DNA from: Russula earlei
Lineage: Eukaryota; Basidiomycota; Agaricomycetes; Russulales; Russulaceae
Assembly: GCA_025769875.1 (NCBI GenBank)
Contig: JAGFNK010000030.1
Location: 168,092 to 232,091 of the forward strand
Direction: 5' to 3'
DNA length: 64,000 nucleotides
Shown here: piece after piece, positions 34,710-44,682 of the stretch
How the letters are laid out: each line of letters opens with the position of its first letter
How positions within the stretch are numbered: position 1 is the stretch's first letter
Translations under genes and position numbers: made by a program
The notes under the pieces: model-generated
What the model was told of the DNA's origin: nothing
Seen by the model: only the letters and a program-made list of their open reading frames with translations
Database searches by the model: none

Positions 34710-35208
34710 TTGACAAAGTACTATTTCCTAATGGAAACGTGCTCCCAATGTGTTCGGTCCCTGCCCAACAAGTCGCAGCTCCACTCAGAAGCTGTCAAAA
34801 AGTGGATGACCCGAACCGAGTTCTATCGACCATGCCGCGGAGACGAGGCTGCAAGGGCAAGGTTCTTCACTGCAGTAGACAATGCGTGTGACATTCAATC
34901 TCATGAACCTGAAGAGTGAGGTCCCCATTTGTTCTAACATATTTAACTCTGACCCTCCAAAGTTGCTACCTGATCATCTTCGCTTGCGCAGCTGGAATAC
35001 AAATTGCCTTGGATGAAGATTATTTGACTCTGACTGAATCCGAGCGCATCCAAGTTTCGGCAGATTCTCACCGTGCTTGGTAAGGTGTAGTTTGTAACAT
35101 TGTGGCTGTCTTGCTCAAGCATGTTTGAACAGCATGGAACAAATCGAACAGTATATGGCTGAGCATCAACCCACTACAACTGGTCCTCTCCCATCCCATC
35201 TGGTGTAA
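34710..35208 (+). CDS. Small three-exon gene of unknown function, ending in an LTR end
   Basis: Exons 34710-34915, 34963-35079 and 35133-35208 join in frame (399 nt, 132 residues) with GT-AG introns of 47 and 53 nt. The product starts MTKYYFLMETCSQCVRSL and includes WMTRTEFYRPCRGDEAARAR, CYLIIFACAAGIQIALDED (a hydrophobic stretch) and MEQIEQYMAEHQPTT, ending PSHLV. No domain recognised. The stop TAA is the TAA of the LTR terminus TGTAAGG starting at 35204, so the original 3' end may have been cut off by LTR insertion. It lies between two LTR starts facing away from each other. Clean splicing of three frames is the main support. Confidence 0.5.
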
Positions 35209-35428
35209 GGTAGCCATATGGCTGGCCACACGTGCGGAAACATGACTCGCTTTCATCTCTCACCTCGTCTTTTCCTCCATCCTTCCCTCACCATCTTGTC
35301 CATCCCCCTTGACGACTGCCTTCCACCAATGCTGCCTTGTCTGTCAACCAATGCTGCAAACCGCCTTGCCTGCCTTTCATCCTCTTCAGCAATCTGGACA
35401 TGTGACACATCCACTCTCCGCTTCCTCA
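35204..35428 (+). repeat. LTR fragment, same family as the gag-only element
   Basis: Begins TGTAAGGTAGCCATATGG and continues with GCTGGCC and CACGTGCGGA, matching the start of the LTRs at 28704 and 34625 but in plus orientation. It is broken at 35428 by the Harbinger element; no continuation is seen beyond 41666. Confidence 0.7.
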
Positions 35429-35513
35429 GGCCCCATTTACCAACTGAGAATTCTTGAATCTTGAACTTGAACTTGGATTTCAGTATTTTCCGGGGGTGAC
35501 AGGAGTCACAGGC

Positions 35514-38368
35514 AGTTGCGTTCTTTTTGCGGTGGGTTGAGTTACCATAAAAGGTGATTGTGTTGGCAAGAGAATTGGTACATCAATTATGCATTTAAAT
35601 GTCACCAAATCATTTTCTCAATTACATATTCAATGACTTATTTATTAGCTATTAGACAAATAAATTAAATTGATACAAAAAAAGATTTTGTATTGTAAGG
35701 GACAGCAATAGTTGAGGCCATTAGAGGCAGCAGTGTGAGTCTGAAGGGACCTGGTGCAAGGGAGGCGGTGGCATCAGAGGGAGGGGGGTTCTGAGGGAGG
35801 GACGATGGTTCCCCAAGGGCATGCGTGCACATTTGCAGTGGCAGATGTTGCATCGGGCTTGGCGCACTTACCCAACCGTTCGCCCCCGGTGTATGGATCA
35901 TCATGAATATGGTGGTGCTTTCCCTTAGTGACACCGATGCTTTGCGCTGTCAATCCCCGTGAGTCGGGGAGACTGGTCCGTTGTTTTGGGCCCCATTTGA
36001 GTTTGACACCCATACACTCAGCTGTCTCCGTCCATGTTTTCTGATTGGGTGCAATCACTTCCTTATCAGGTAAGACCTTGGAGCCTTGAATTAAATTGAT
36101 TGTGGCTGCCAAACCGTATTTGGCGGCCTGTGCGGCCTCAACAATCTCCACTGTTTGATTAGCATTTTCAAGCCTAGATGTGAGATTGCACGATAATGAT
36201 ATGATCTCCTGTGAGAGAGATACTAGGCTCTCCCTTGGTGTGGATGAAGAAGATGATGGGGATGGGGGGTCAGGTGATTTATTTGCACTTTCCTTTTGTG
36301 TGCTCCCCTCAGGACAGAGGTAGGGAAAGTGGATGTAGATTGCTGCAATGTGTTTGCAGAATCTAATCCGGGGATAATCTGTGCAATCACAAGTTGACTT
36401 CATCAGATCGATTGAGTAAAACGCACCGGAATGGGACTGTGAAGCGACGTGAAAGCAGATCTCATTGAATTGCAAGATCAAATCTTGCGAGATGCTCTCG
36501 GCATGGGTGAAAATTATATAACACCTGTCAGCCGCCAGGTCCCGACCATCAAGCCTGACATTCTGCCATTTGTGCCTGTTTTGGTAATACAGCACCATGC
36601 AATGCACTAGAACAAATAATATTCAATCGATCCACCAATTGCGTTTGCCGTCAAGCCAATGTGATTTGAGGACATGATGATATCTAAAAAGATTGAGTCA
36701 TCTTATCTTTAGATTGGGAGGATCACATATGCTTCGATCAACATGTTGGTGTCCCCTTCCTCAAAGATATGTCGATTTTTCCAGTAAACCATGGACCACA
36801 TATGCACCACAGGCATCCATTGGGACCCAAGATAGTTCACAAAAGTTTCTGGAACCTGAGGATCAGTGGAGATCTCCTCCCAGATTTGTAGAAAGTCGGC
36901 CTGATCATCTGTATGTACCCATCTCTTGATCGTATCCCACAGATCAGGAAAATTGTTAGCATTGAAGTGTGATCACATTGTGTGCAACACGTGCCACTTG
37001 CAAAGCCATATCTGACTTCCTGGATAGGCAATCTTGAGGGCGGCAATCTGTGCAGCATCATGATCTGTCATAATAATAGACAGCCAGATAGCCAGACTGG
37101 CATCCCTGACCCAATGGACAAAAAAGGATATTGTGTCCTTTGTTCCATTGGATGCCAGCATCCAGGCAACAGGCACACCTATCCGGAAAAGGTAAGCATG
37201 CTAAATTGACATTTAGTAAATATTACACACCATGTCCCCAGTGATCACACGTGATCATGGTAAATAATAAGAAGTCTGGATATTGAGTAATATTATGAGT
37301 TGCATCAATACCGATGAAGCCATTTCCGAGGCAGTGGAATGCCTCCATTTGGAAAGGGGTCTGGATGCATAATACATATGCATCCTCCTGCAGATTTGAT
37401 TGAGATGGGGCACTGTGCAGCCTGTCTTTGTAAAAAACATTTGTTTTTTCATCTGTAAATCTGTCCAACCAGAGCCTGGTGGAGATAGCATCCTCTGGAT
37501 GCAACCTGATAATCTCATCTTCCATTTCCCGGGCCATGCGGCTTACATCCCGGAGCGAGATGAATTGGTCTCAGCTGCCATCGGGTGATGAATCCTGAAT
37601 ATCGCGTACCTTTCCATTATTAAGTTAGCAAATAAAAATAAAATAAAATCAATACAGGCACTTACTATTTCCCATGGATCAACCTTCTTTGACAGCATGA
37701 ATTTAATTTTATCACACGCTACGCGTGACATTTGTGTGTAAGTGAGATTAGCAATTCTGATTTCATAGGAATGCTCACTTGCATATTGTCCAAGAATGGT
37801 AGGTGCATCCACATAAGACTTGATGACTATTCAGCAATGGCAACCCATCTTCTTGATCTCGGATCTCCATGTGCAATCGGGGTGCTTCTTTACATAACTT
37901 GAAGCTCCCCTGGATGGTTGGCGGGAGCAGATGAAAACCTTCTTTGTCCATCCCTGCCCATGCTTGGTGCTGGATGAAATCAATTCAATTGAGTGAGCCA
38001 ATTCTTCTTGCCGGTGCCACATGTCGAAATCAGCTGCTGTTGGCCATTCCATGGGGTACCCACCATGCTCCCGGTCATAATTGAGTCCTCCCCTCTTTCC
38101 AGAATTGGCAGTGATCTGAAAACATTGTGTCACAAAAGGGGCGCTCAGGCTGGAATGGGCAGATGATGTGGATGGCATGCCAATCAATCGGAAATGAGAT
38201 TGCATTTCTTTTTTTTTTTGGTAGGGGGAAAATGGTAAGGAGTTATCTTATTATTAACACACTTATATAACTAAATTACATCCATTAACACATGATTGAA
38301 GTCCCGACTCTCTTGCCAACACAATTGCCTTTTATGGTAATTCAACCCACCACAAAATGTCAAAGACT
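35514..38368 (-). mobile_element. Mutator-like element (MULE), copy 2, 2855 bp, nested in Harbinger
   Basis: Begins AGTTGCGTTCTTTTTGCGG and ends ...TGTCAAAGACT. A perfect 9 bp duplication GTCACAGGC flanks it (35505-35513 and 38369-38377), lying within the Harbinger TIR-proximal sequence. It is close to copy 1 over its full length; most differences are C/T or G/A, commonly at CpG. Confidence 0.95.
35665..38205 (-). pseudogene. MULE transposase with SWIM zinc finger, copy 2 (decayed)
   Basis: Same exon order as copy 1. The frame around DEKTNVFYKDRLHSAPSQ is continuous here (A6 run, where copy 1 has A7) and the stop seen near 33090 in copy 1 is absent. The second catalytic motif reads LTDHDAAQ instead of LTDCDAAQ. 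The TGA after GCHC is shared with copy 1, so it predates the split or reflects an unrecognised splice. The SWIM motif CDCTDYPRIRFCKHI is intact. The C-terminal exon has numerous replacements, including Arg to His/Cys/Gln/stop-type changes expected from CpG decay, and it ends earlier than in copy 1 in the main frame (35774). Confidence 0.85.
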
Positions 38369-38669
38369 GTCACAGGCGTGATGAACAATAACTTGATTAA
38401 CTAATACAAGTTTCTTTAATTATAATTTCTTTAATTATAATTATGAGCTCTTTCCCACCAGACTTGCAAATTCACTTGTTGTGATTGCATATTCATGTGT
38501 GTGAAGTTAGATGTCCGCATACTCAGAGTTGACTTGGGAGTTGGTACTCGGCTTTGTTTGGGACTTTCCCTCTGTTGTCTTTTTCCATGTATGCATGCAT
38601 TTTTCTCTCACCTTTTTTTTAATCCCCTCCTCCCTCCATACCTCCTTTGTTCAGTACCCCCATCATACA

Positions 38670-39862
38670 TGCAGACCTGCTCAGCCTCTGATTCTTCTGT
38701 GGGAGAAAGTCAAGCAGATGGTAACACCACATGGACAACTAAGGATGAAGCAGCCTTTTTAGATTTTCTTTTGGAGCATAGGGACGAAATGACCTCCAAC
38801 TCTATGTTCAAGGTGCACATCTCATCTTCAATGATGCGGCCTCTCAGATCAACCCCCTTCATGAGAAGGGTGGCATCAAGACTGGGAGCACATGCAAAAC
38901 AAAATGGAACAGGGTGCTGTATTGTCCTCTGCATCCCTTCCCTCAACACTGATGCCATTCAACAGTTGAAGACCGAATACAGTATCATCACCTTCCTCAA
39001 GTTACAGTCTGGGTTTCCCTGGGATGATGAGAAAGGAGTGGATGTAGGGTTAGAAATGGAGGGGCAGTGGGCTGATTTAGTCAAGGTGTGTGTATAACTC
39101 CTGCTTCTTTAACAACATCTGACCTTAGCAGAAAAAACCAAGCGCCAAGAAGTACTGCAACAAGGGCTGGTCACATTGCGAGGCTATGGAGTCTCTCATT
39201 GAATCGAAATCCAAAGGCAAAAGTGCCTATTGGGGTACACAGCAAACACTTCATGCAGATTCAGATCCTCCATCCCAGTCACCTTCTCGTCTGTCCCCCA
39301 ACTCATTCAGATCTCAATTTGATGGTGGTGCATTTCTCATCAACTTCACTGTTCACTGTCAAATGCCTCTCCTCTCACCCTGCTTCTCAGTTTGGAAGTA
39401 TAGATCCGATCACATCTCCACAAGTGAAATGTCAAGCAAAAGACAAAGGACCGACACTGCAGCATCTGCTGTTATTGGTATGTCAGCGGTCATGAACAGG
39501 GTCATTGAGTCCTTTGACTTGACTGTGCAAGCTCTCAATGAGCCCGAGCCTGAGCCCCCCCTTGAAGCCGCACCTTCACTTGATGAACAACTTGGGAATG
39601 CATCTACGGGTGCTGTTGTACCTGTGCTTATGATGGTTCCTGAGCATGCATGTCGGTTGCTGGCAGTCAAAAACTTGCCACTGATATCAAGGATGGTCAC
39701 TGGCTGCCAACAGGCGACATTGGCCCAGCACTCAGCCTCCTCTCCAATGGCAATATTGCAGATGTTGATAGTTACCTCACACTTCAATTAGATAAGGATC
39801 CAGAATTGTGCGATCTTGCATGTCAATACATATGTAATATGTTAGCACAAACCAAATTGTAA
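38670..39862 (+). pseudogene. Harbinger accessory MYB/SANT-like DNA-binding protein (decayed)
   Basis: Plus-strand exon chain starting MQTCSASDSSVGESQADG, then TWTTKDEAAFLDFLLEHRDE (SANT-like helix), FNDAASQINPLHEKGGIKTG, CKTKWNR joined by an intron to LKTEYSIITFLKLQSGFPWD and GQWADLVK, and after another intron KGWSHCEAMESLIESKSKGK. A C-terminal part reads RQRTDTAASAVIGMSAVMNR and ends QYICNMLAQTKL. In Harbinger elements the MYB-like partner carries the transposase to the nucleus and the TIRs. At least one frame change near 38815 is unexplained by a good intron, so I score it as broken. Confidence 0.75.
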
Positions 39863-40107
39863 TTGTAATTTCAAATGTCATGTTGTCATGTGTTATGTGT
39901 ATGTAATTGTCATTGATGGTATGCATCATGCGGTCACAGGGTGGACTGAGTCCATCTTTGCTGACTCAGTCTGCTTGGTGGCAAGAAAAAACTTTCAAAG
40001 TGTTGCATTGTCTGTCCCATCATTTCCCCCCCCAATGCCCAATCAACGACTGGTGAAGAAGTGAAAGCGACACCAACAACTTGTGGTCCTCTTGCATATG
40101 TTGACTC

Positions 40108-41275
40108 TTGTCTTGTGAAGCATATATACAACTCCTCCAAGCCATCTGTCCTCGTTGTATTCCATATCACACATCAGCATTAACTGGGGCTGCATGGGTT
40201 CATGAACTACTCACTGGCCATCCAGAGTGCATTTGGAGAGAGCTTGGAGTACATAAACATGTCTTTGACACCCTCCGGCGGACCATCCAAAACCTCAGTG
40301 TTGCCTCATCATGACATGTCCTAATTGAAGAACAAATCACCATCTTCCTCTATACTGCTGTTATAGGGCTGTCATCAACTCATGTTGGAGAGCATTTCCA
40401 GCAGTCACCCCGCACCATTTCAAAGTATGTATCACTTGGGTTTCTTCACACTTGTTCTGACAGGCAGTTAGGTCTTTTAAAAAAATTCTTGGAGTTCTCT
40501 CAAGCCCCCCCTTCTATACCACATTTGTGCAGCTCCCTGATGCCAATTTGCCTCCTCACCCCTTTATCCAAAGTAACCCCATGCTCTATCCATATCTCAA
40601 GGATGCCCTAGGTGCTGTCAATGGCACACATATCAAGTGTTCTGCCACTGCTGATGAGCGTGACATGGCGAGGAACCGCAAAGGAGTAATCACACAGAAC
40701 TGCCTTGTGGCATGTTCTTTCGACCTCCGCTTCACCTATCTCCTGACTGGTTGGGAGGGTTCCACTGCTGATGTGACACTCTTCCTTGATGCACGACTTT
40801 CTGATTTTTTTATCCCAAGTGGAAAGTATTATCTTGGCAATGGAGGCTTTGCCTCATCAGATGTACTTCTCACCCCTTATTGAGGTGTGTGGTACCATCT
40901 TGCCAAATGGGGTCACGCTAACACAAGATAATGTTTCTCATCTCCTGAGTTTTCTCACTGACATTTGTCCCAGGCCACACATGCGTGAGGAGTTGTTCAA
41001 TCTGCATCATGCTCAAGCTTGCAATGTCATAGAACGCATCTTTGGAATCCTCAAGCGACGGCTCCAATTACTCAATCGTCCCCTTAACTATAACATGTCA
41101 ATTCAGGTGCACATCCCAGCTGCGCTTGCAGCACTGCACAATTTTATTCGTGAGTATGATCCTAGGGAGATTTCCACCTTCAATGATGTGGCTGAGCTCC
41201 ACATGGGCTCTCAAGATGAGGAGGAGGCTGGTGAACTTGCTGAAGGCCCAGTGACACAGCATGAGAGGGAGTGAG
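40108..41275 (+). pseudogene. Harbinger DDE transposase, inactivated
   Basis: DDE_Tnp_4-type transposase. Segments in order: WVHELLTGHPECIWRELGVH, ITIFLYTAVIGLSSTHVGEH, YPYLKDALGAVNGTHIKCSA, GWEGSTADVTLFLDARLSDF, SGKYYLGNGGFASSDVLLTP, VIERIFGILKRRLQLLNRP and IPAALAALHNFIREYDP. In active family members the first catalytic Asp is in DGTHI and the second in GDAGF; here both positions are Asn (NGTHI, GNGGF), while the Glu of ERIFG remains. In-frame TGA codons occur near 40312 and 40881 (the latter where TPYRGV is expected), both explained by CGA to TGA. The enzyme cannot be active. Confidence 0.9.
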
Positions 41276-41666
41276 CAAATCACACGCAAGACAGAATTGC
41301 TGGTGACATGTGGGAGCAATATGTGAGAATGAGAATTTGAAGGGCACATGTTGACTAGCATAGAATTTCATGTATGTACAAACTGCCCTCCACATTGCCA
41401 CATTGCCATCTGGCTGACACGATGTAGAAATTTTTTTTTTACAAATCATGTGTTACCTCACATGAATATGCACACATGCAAATATGCAATCACAACAAGC
41501 AAATTTGCAAATCTGGTGGGAAAGAGCTCATAATTATAATTAAAGAAACTCATATTAGTCAATCAAGTTATTGTTCATCACACCTGTGACTCCTGTCACC
41601 CCCAGAAAATACAGAAATCTGAGTTCAAGATCAAGATTCAAGAATTCTCAGTTGGTAAATGGGGCC

Positions 41667-42294
41667 TTATTCCAAGCTTTTCGATCACTATTTGACAGCA
41701 CAATAGTGAGTAAGAATTCAAAAAGTCTACACAAAGGCACGTACCGTCGATATCTGAAGCAGGTGGTTGCGTGAATACGTAGAAGTTGATACCAGATGCG
41801 CCACCGAGGCCCTTGGCACTGTCGAGTCACAACCAATAACGTTTGGTATAGGAAGCGAGAGATAAAGGTCGCGCTTACCGCGGCCAGTAGAATGAGGTGC
41901 CATTGTTGTGCTTCTGAGGGACCTGAAAGGGAATACAGCGTGACGGGTGGAACCCTCGGTGTGCGCTCGTCGGAGCGTACTGTCATGAATCCCCGGAAGA
42001 AGTGAGCGCCTCGTGAGAGAGGAAACGAACTGAAGGGCGGGATCGCACTGATCGAATCATGGTTAAGATTTGCCCGTCCGGTCTCGAGAACGAGCACGGA
42101 GACGGTTGGATCCTCTGACAAACGAGCGGCGACGACAAGGCCAGCGGTCTGCGTACTACGCTGGAGGGGAACACGTACCCCACCACCTGTGGTGTACATT
42201 AGGCGAAGAAAGCCGGCATGAACGGAATATACATACCGACGACGATATAGTCGTTCACGACATCTGGCACTGACCGCAAGAGGTTCCCAGCCAT
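41667..42294 (-). pseudogene. GMC oxidoreductase, 5' fragment cut at the Harbinger border
   Basis: N-terminal part of a glucose-methanol-choline (GMC) flavoenzyme, the family of fungal aryl-alcohol oxidases and related H2O2 producers. Start ATG at 42294: MAGNLLRSVPDVVNDYIVVG, then GGG, TAGLVVAARLSEDPTVSVL (dinucleotide fold), LETGRANLN, VPQKHNNGTSFYWPRG, KGLGGASGINFYVFTQPP and finally VIEKLG, where the sequence stops at 41667. GMC proteins are about 600 residues, so some 80% is missing, including the catalytic His region. Four introns are placed. After VGGG there is a 30 nt GT...AG segment that is in frame and could be a very short intron or coding. The rest of the gene is not found at the far side of the element (below 35429). 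Confidence 0.85.
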
Positions 42295-42795
42295 AGTATG
42301 AATGGATAAGATTATTCAATGAGCGGTTTGGTGGGGGAAGACATGGTATATACGTGAAACGGACCCTAAGAGAGCGGTGATACATATTACGCAGGGCTGG
42401 TCTGTAAGCCTGCATCACGAGCGGAAACACGAGATTGGACAGACTGAGCGTTTAATGGGAGACCGTGTGAGTAGGGTGTCAGACAGTTTACCAGCTCCAT
42501 GATCAAGCAAGAACGTAGCAAGTAGCAAAGTCTTGGATCGAGACATCGACTCAGAGAACGTGTGAAGATCGTCATGGGCGAGATTAGAATCTGTCGTATG
42601 AGGTCGTGCATCGTGGAGTTGGAGTAGGGTGTGTGCCGTCCAGGTTACGTGAAGCGGATAGCTCTTCCGCTCACACTCCTGGAGAGCGATACCTTGACTT
42701 TCTTTTCCTCCCTCCTCTATCCCTTCAACTCACACGCCGATCACGGTCTCTGTTTGACCTCACGTTCACTTCCCCTGCTCCTTGCTCGCACCGTC
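42295..42795. other. Intergenic region between GMC fragment and CBM48 gene
   Basis: Divergent promoter region; pyrimidine-rich before 42796. No gene seen. Confidence 0.5.
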
Positions 42796-44455
42796 ATGTC
42801 CCAAGACCTCCATCAAGTCATTCTTCGGTGGTGCGTCCCCATGCAGCTCAGTCGTGTTCTACGCATTTCCCCCCTTTAACTCCCCAGCTTAAAAACAGGC
42901 CTCACACCGATGCCAACGAAGTCATTGTAACCGGAACCTTCGACCAGGCAAGTCTGCCGCTGCCATCCCCTTTTTGTGTTTCCTTTTTTTTTTTTTTTTG
43001 CTGTTTCGCTTATGCCCGCGATAACTACCGGTTTATCGTTTCGTCTTCCCTCCTTCATCTTTCCTTCTGCTCCACACCTCTGTATACAGTGGTCTTCGTC
43101 TCTCCGCCTTGCCCGCAAGCCTGATGGTTTTGAAACGCCCATCTCCATTCCATGGAATGACAAGATCGCGTACAAGTTTATCGTCGATGGTCGCTGGATG
43201 ACCAACGATACCGAGCCGACAGAGATCGACCATGGCTTCGTTAACAACGTGTACTCCGCGCCTTCAAAGCCTGCCCCCCCAGAACCCAAACACGTTACCA
43301 TCCTCCCGTCTGAGCCACAGGGGGAGCCTGACCACGCGGAAAAGCTCCCGGCGCAAGATGACAAACTAGTGGCCAACGGATACGCCCTTGATGAGCCCCA
43401 CAACGTCCCGACAGCCGCAGCTGAGCCCGCACCTGAAGGTCCGTCTACTCTCGCCGAGGATATCAAGGCGGGCGTTGCCCCAGCTGCAGAGGCTTTACAT
43501 GGTGCAGTTGCCCAGGTTGGTCCAGACTCACAACAGGTGGAGAAAGCATCGGACGAGGTCCGTTTCAGCTCCCAATCTTTCGAAGCTGGATTAATTAATT
43601 GACGATGAAACAAAGGTTGCTCCTGAGTACCAAGCTTCTAGGAATACCGTCCCAACTGCCCCTTCTGCGTCTCAATCCAACGTGCCAGAGCCCCCCGTTG
43701 CGGATGGCTCTGACAAAGTCGTAGCTCCTGTCGAAGAGCCGGTTTCTGCGTGCACGCCAGAGCCGGGCCTAGAAGTCACACAGGACGTGGATGCTGCTCG
43801 AGAAGGAGGACCAGCGGAGAAATCTGCAGTGCCAGAGGAACAGGCGGTGTCTACTTATCCCACTTCGGAGGCTGAGCCGCCGAAGGAGGCTACCCATGTC
43901 CTCGTCGGAGAGGTGGAGCAGGTCACTGACCCACACCCTACATCCGTTGCTGCAGATTCCGAAACTGTTCTGATCGCTGGGCGTGAGGCGGCTGTTACCT
44001 CTGCACACGATGGGTGTGCTGCCGTACCCGAGCCCACTGAGTTTGCATCCTCCCCCGCTCCCGCTCCCGCCGTTGAGCAGAAGTCTACATCTACAGAAAG
44101 CGCGGATCCTATTCCTGCGGCTGAGCCCGCTGCCGCTCCTGAACACAAACCCGATGTGAAGTCGTTGAATCCGGTTTTGTCGTCTTTACCTACCGCACCG
44201 GCCGTCAACGGTCACACCAAGTCTACGAGCACAGCGAGCACCTCCACTGCTGTGCCGACGTTGCCTACAACGCCGATCCGGAAGGCGTCGCGCAAGTTTT
44301 CATTTCCTGGACGAGACAAGAGCGGGAGCGGTTCGCCGACGGGTTCATCGCGGTTCTCTAGTCAGCAGAAGCGCGAGAAACGGCAAAGTTTGCTAGGCAA
44401 ATTGAAGGAGATCTTTGGCGACAAAGAGAAGAAGGAGAAGAGTGGCAAGGCGTAG
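42796..44455 (+). CDS. CBM48 (AMPK glycogen-binding type) protein, Mdg1/Crp1-like, with frameshift
   Basis: Exon 1 (42796-42830) and exon 2 (42899-42947) give MSQDLHQVILRWPHTDANEV and IVTGTFDQ. Exon 3 (from 43090) continues WSSSLRLARKPDGFETPI, WNDKIAYKFIVDGRWMTND and HGFVNNVYSA: a carbohydrate-binding module of family 48 as in the AMPK beta subunit and yeast Mdg1/Crp1. The rest (about 400 residues) is Pro/Glu/Ala-rich and disordered, ending in a basic KRQSLLGKLKEIFGDKEKKE tail typical of this group. Two oddities. Intron 2 has a GC-AG donor (CAG|GCAAGT at 42948). At 43591-43600 TTAATTAATT contains an extra AATT that moves the frame; with four bases fewer the reading runs on from AGLI into DDETKVAPEYQA to the end at 44455. 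Role unknown; binding to glycan or cruciform DNA is inferred from yeast relatives. Confidence 0.82.
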
Positions 44456-44682
44456 TAGGCCTTTCGTTTTTTGTTTCTGTTTTTTTGTCACGTTTGATCA
44501 CGAATACGCGATACGAGAGTCTCAGTTCAGTATGCTCTTTACGTCTCTCCGTCTCTCTCCTCTCATACATGGATTTGTATTTCTCACGTAATTTTTTTAT
44601 ACCTTCTTGATGATTGATGATGATGATGACAACATCAGCCTCGGTTGATTGACTCGCTTGACCAACCAACATCCTCACTCTC

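Larger units (their letters stand above)
35429..41666 (+). mobile_element. PIF/Harbinger DNA transposon (6.2 kb with nested MULE)
   Basis: Left end GGCCCCATTTACCAACTGAG and its inverse at the right end (41647-41666), with ~90 bp TIRs that match the MITE at 27442-27986. Without the nested MULE and its duplicated target it is about 3.37 kb. It encodes a MYB/SANT-like protein and a DDE transposase on the plus strand, the two-gene layout of Harbinger. The flanking trinucleotides are TCA (left) and TTA (right), both TNA but not identical; the difference is one C/T change or a rearrangement. Confidence 0.93.
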
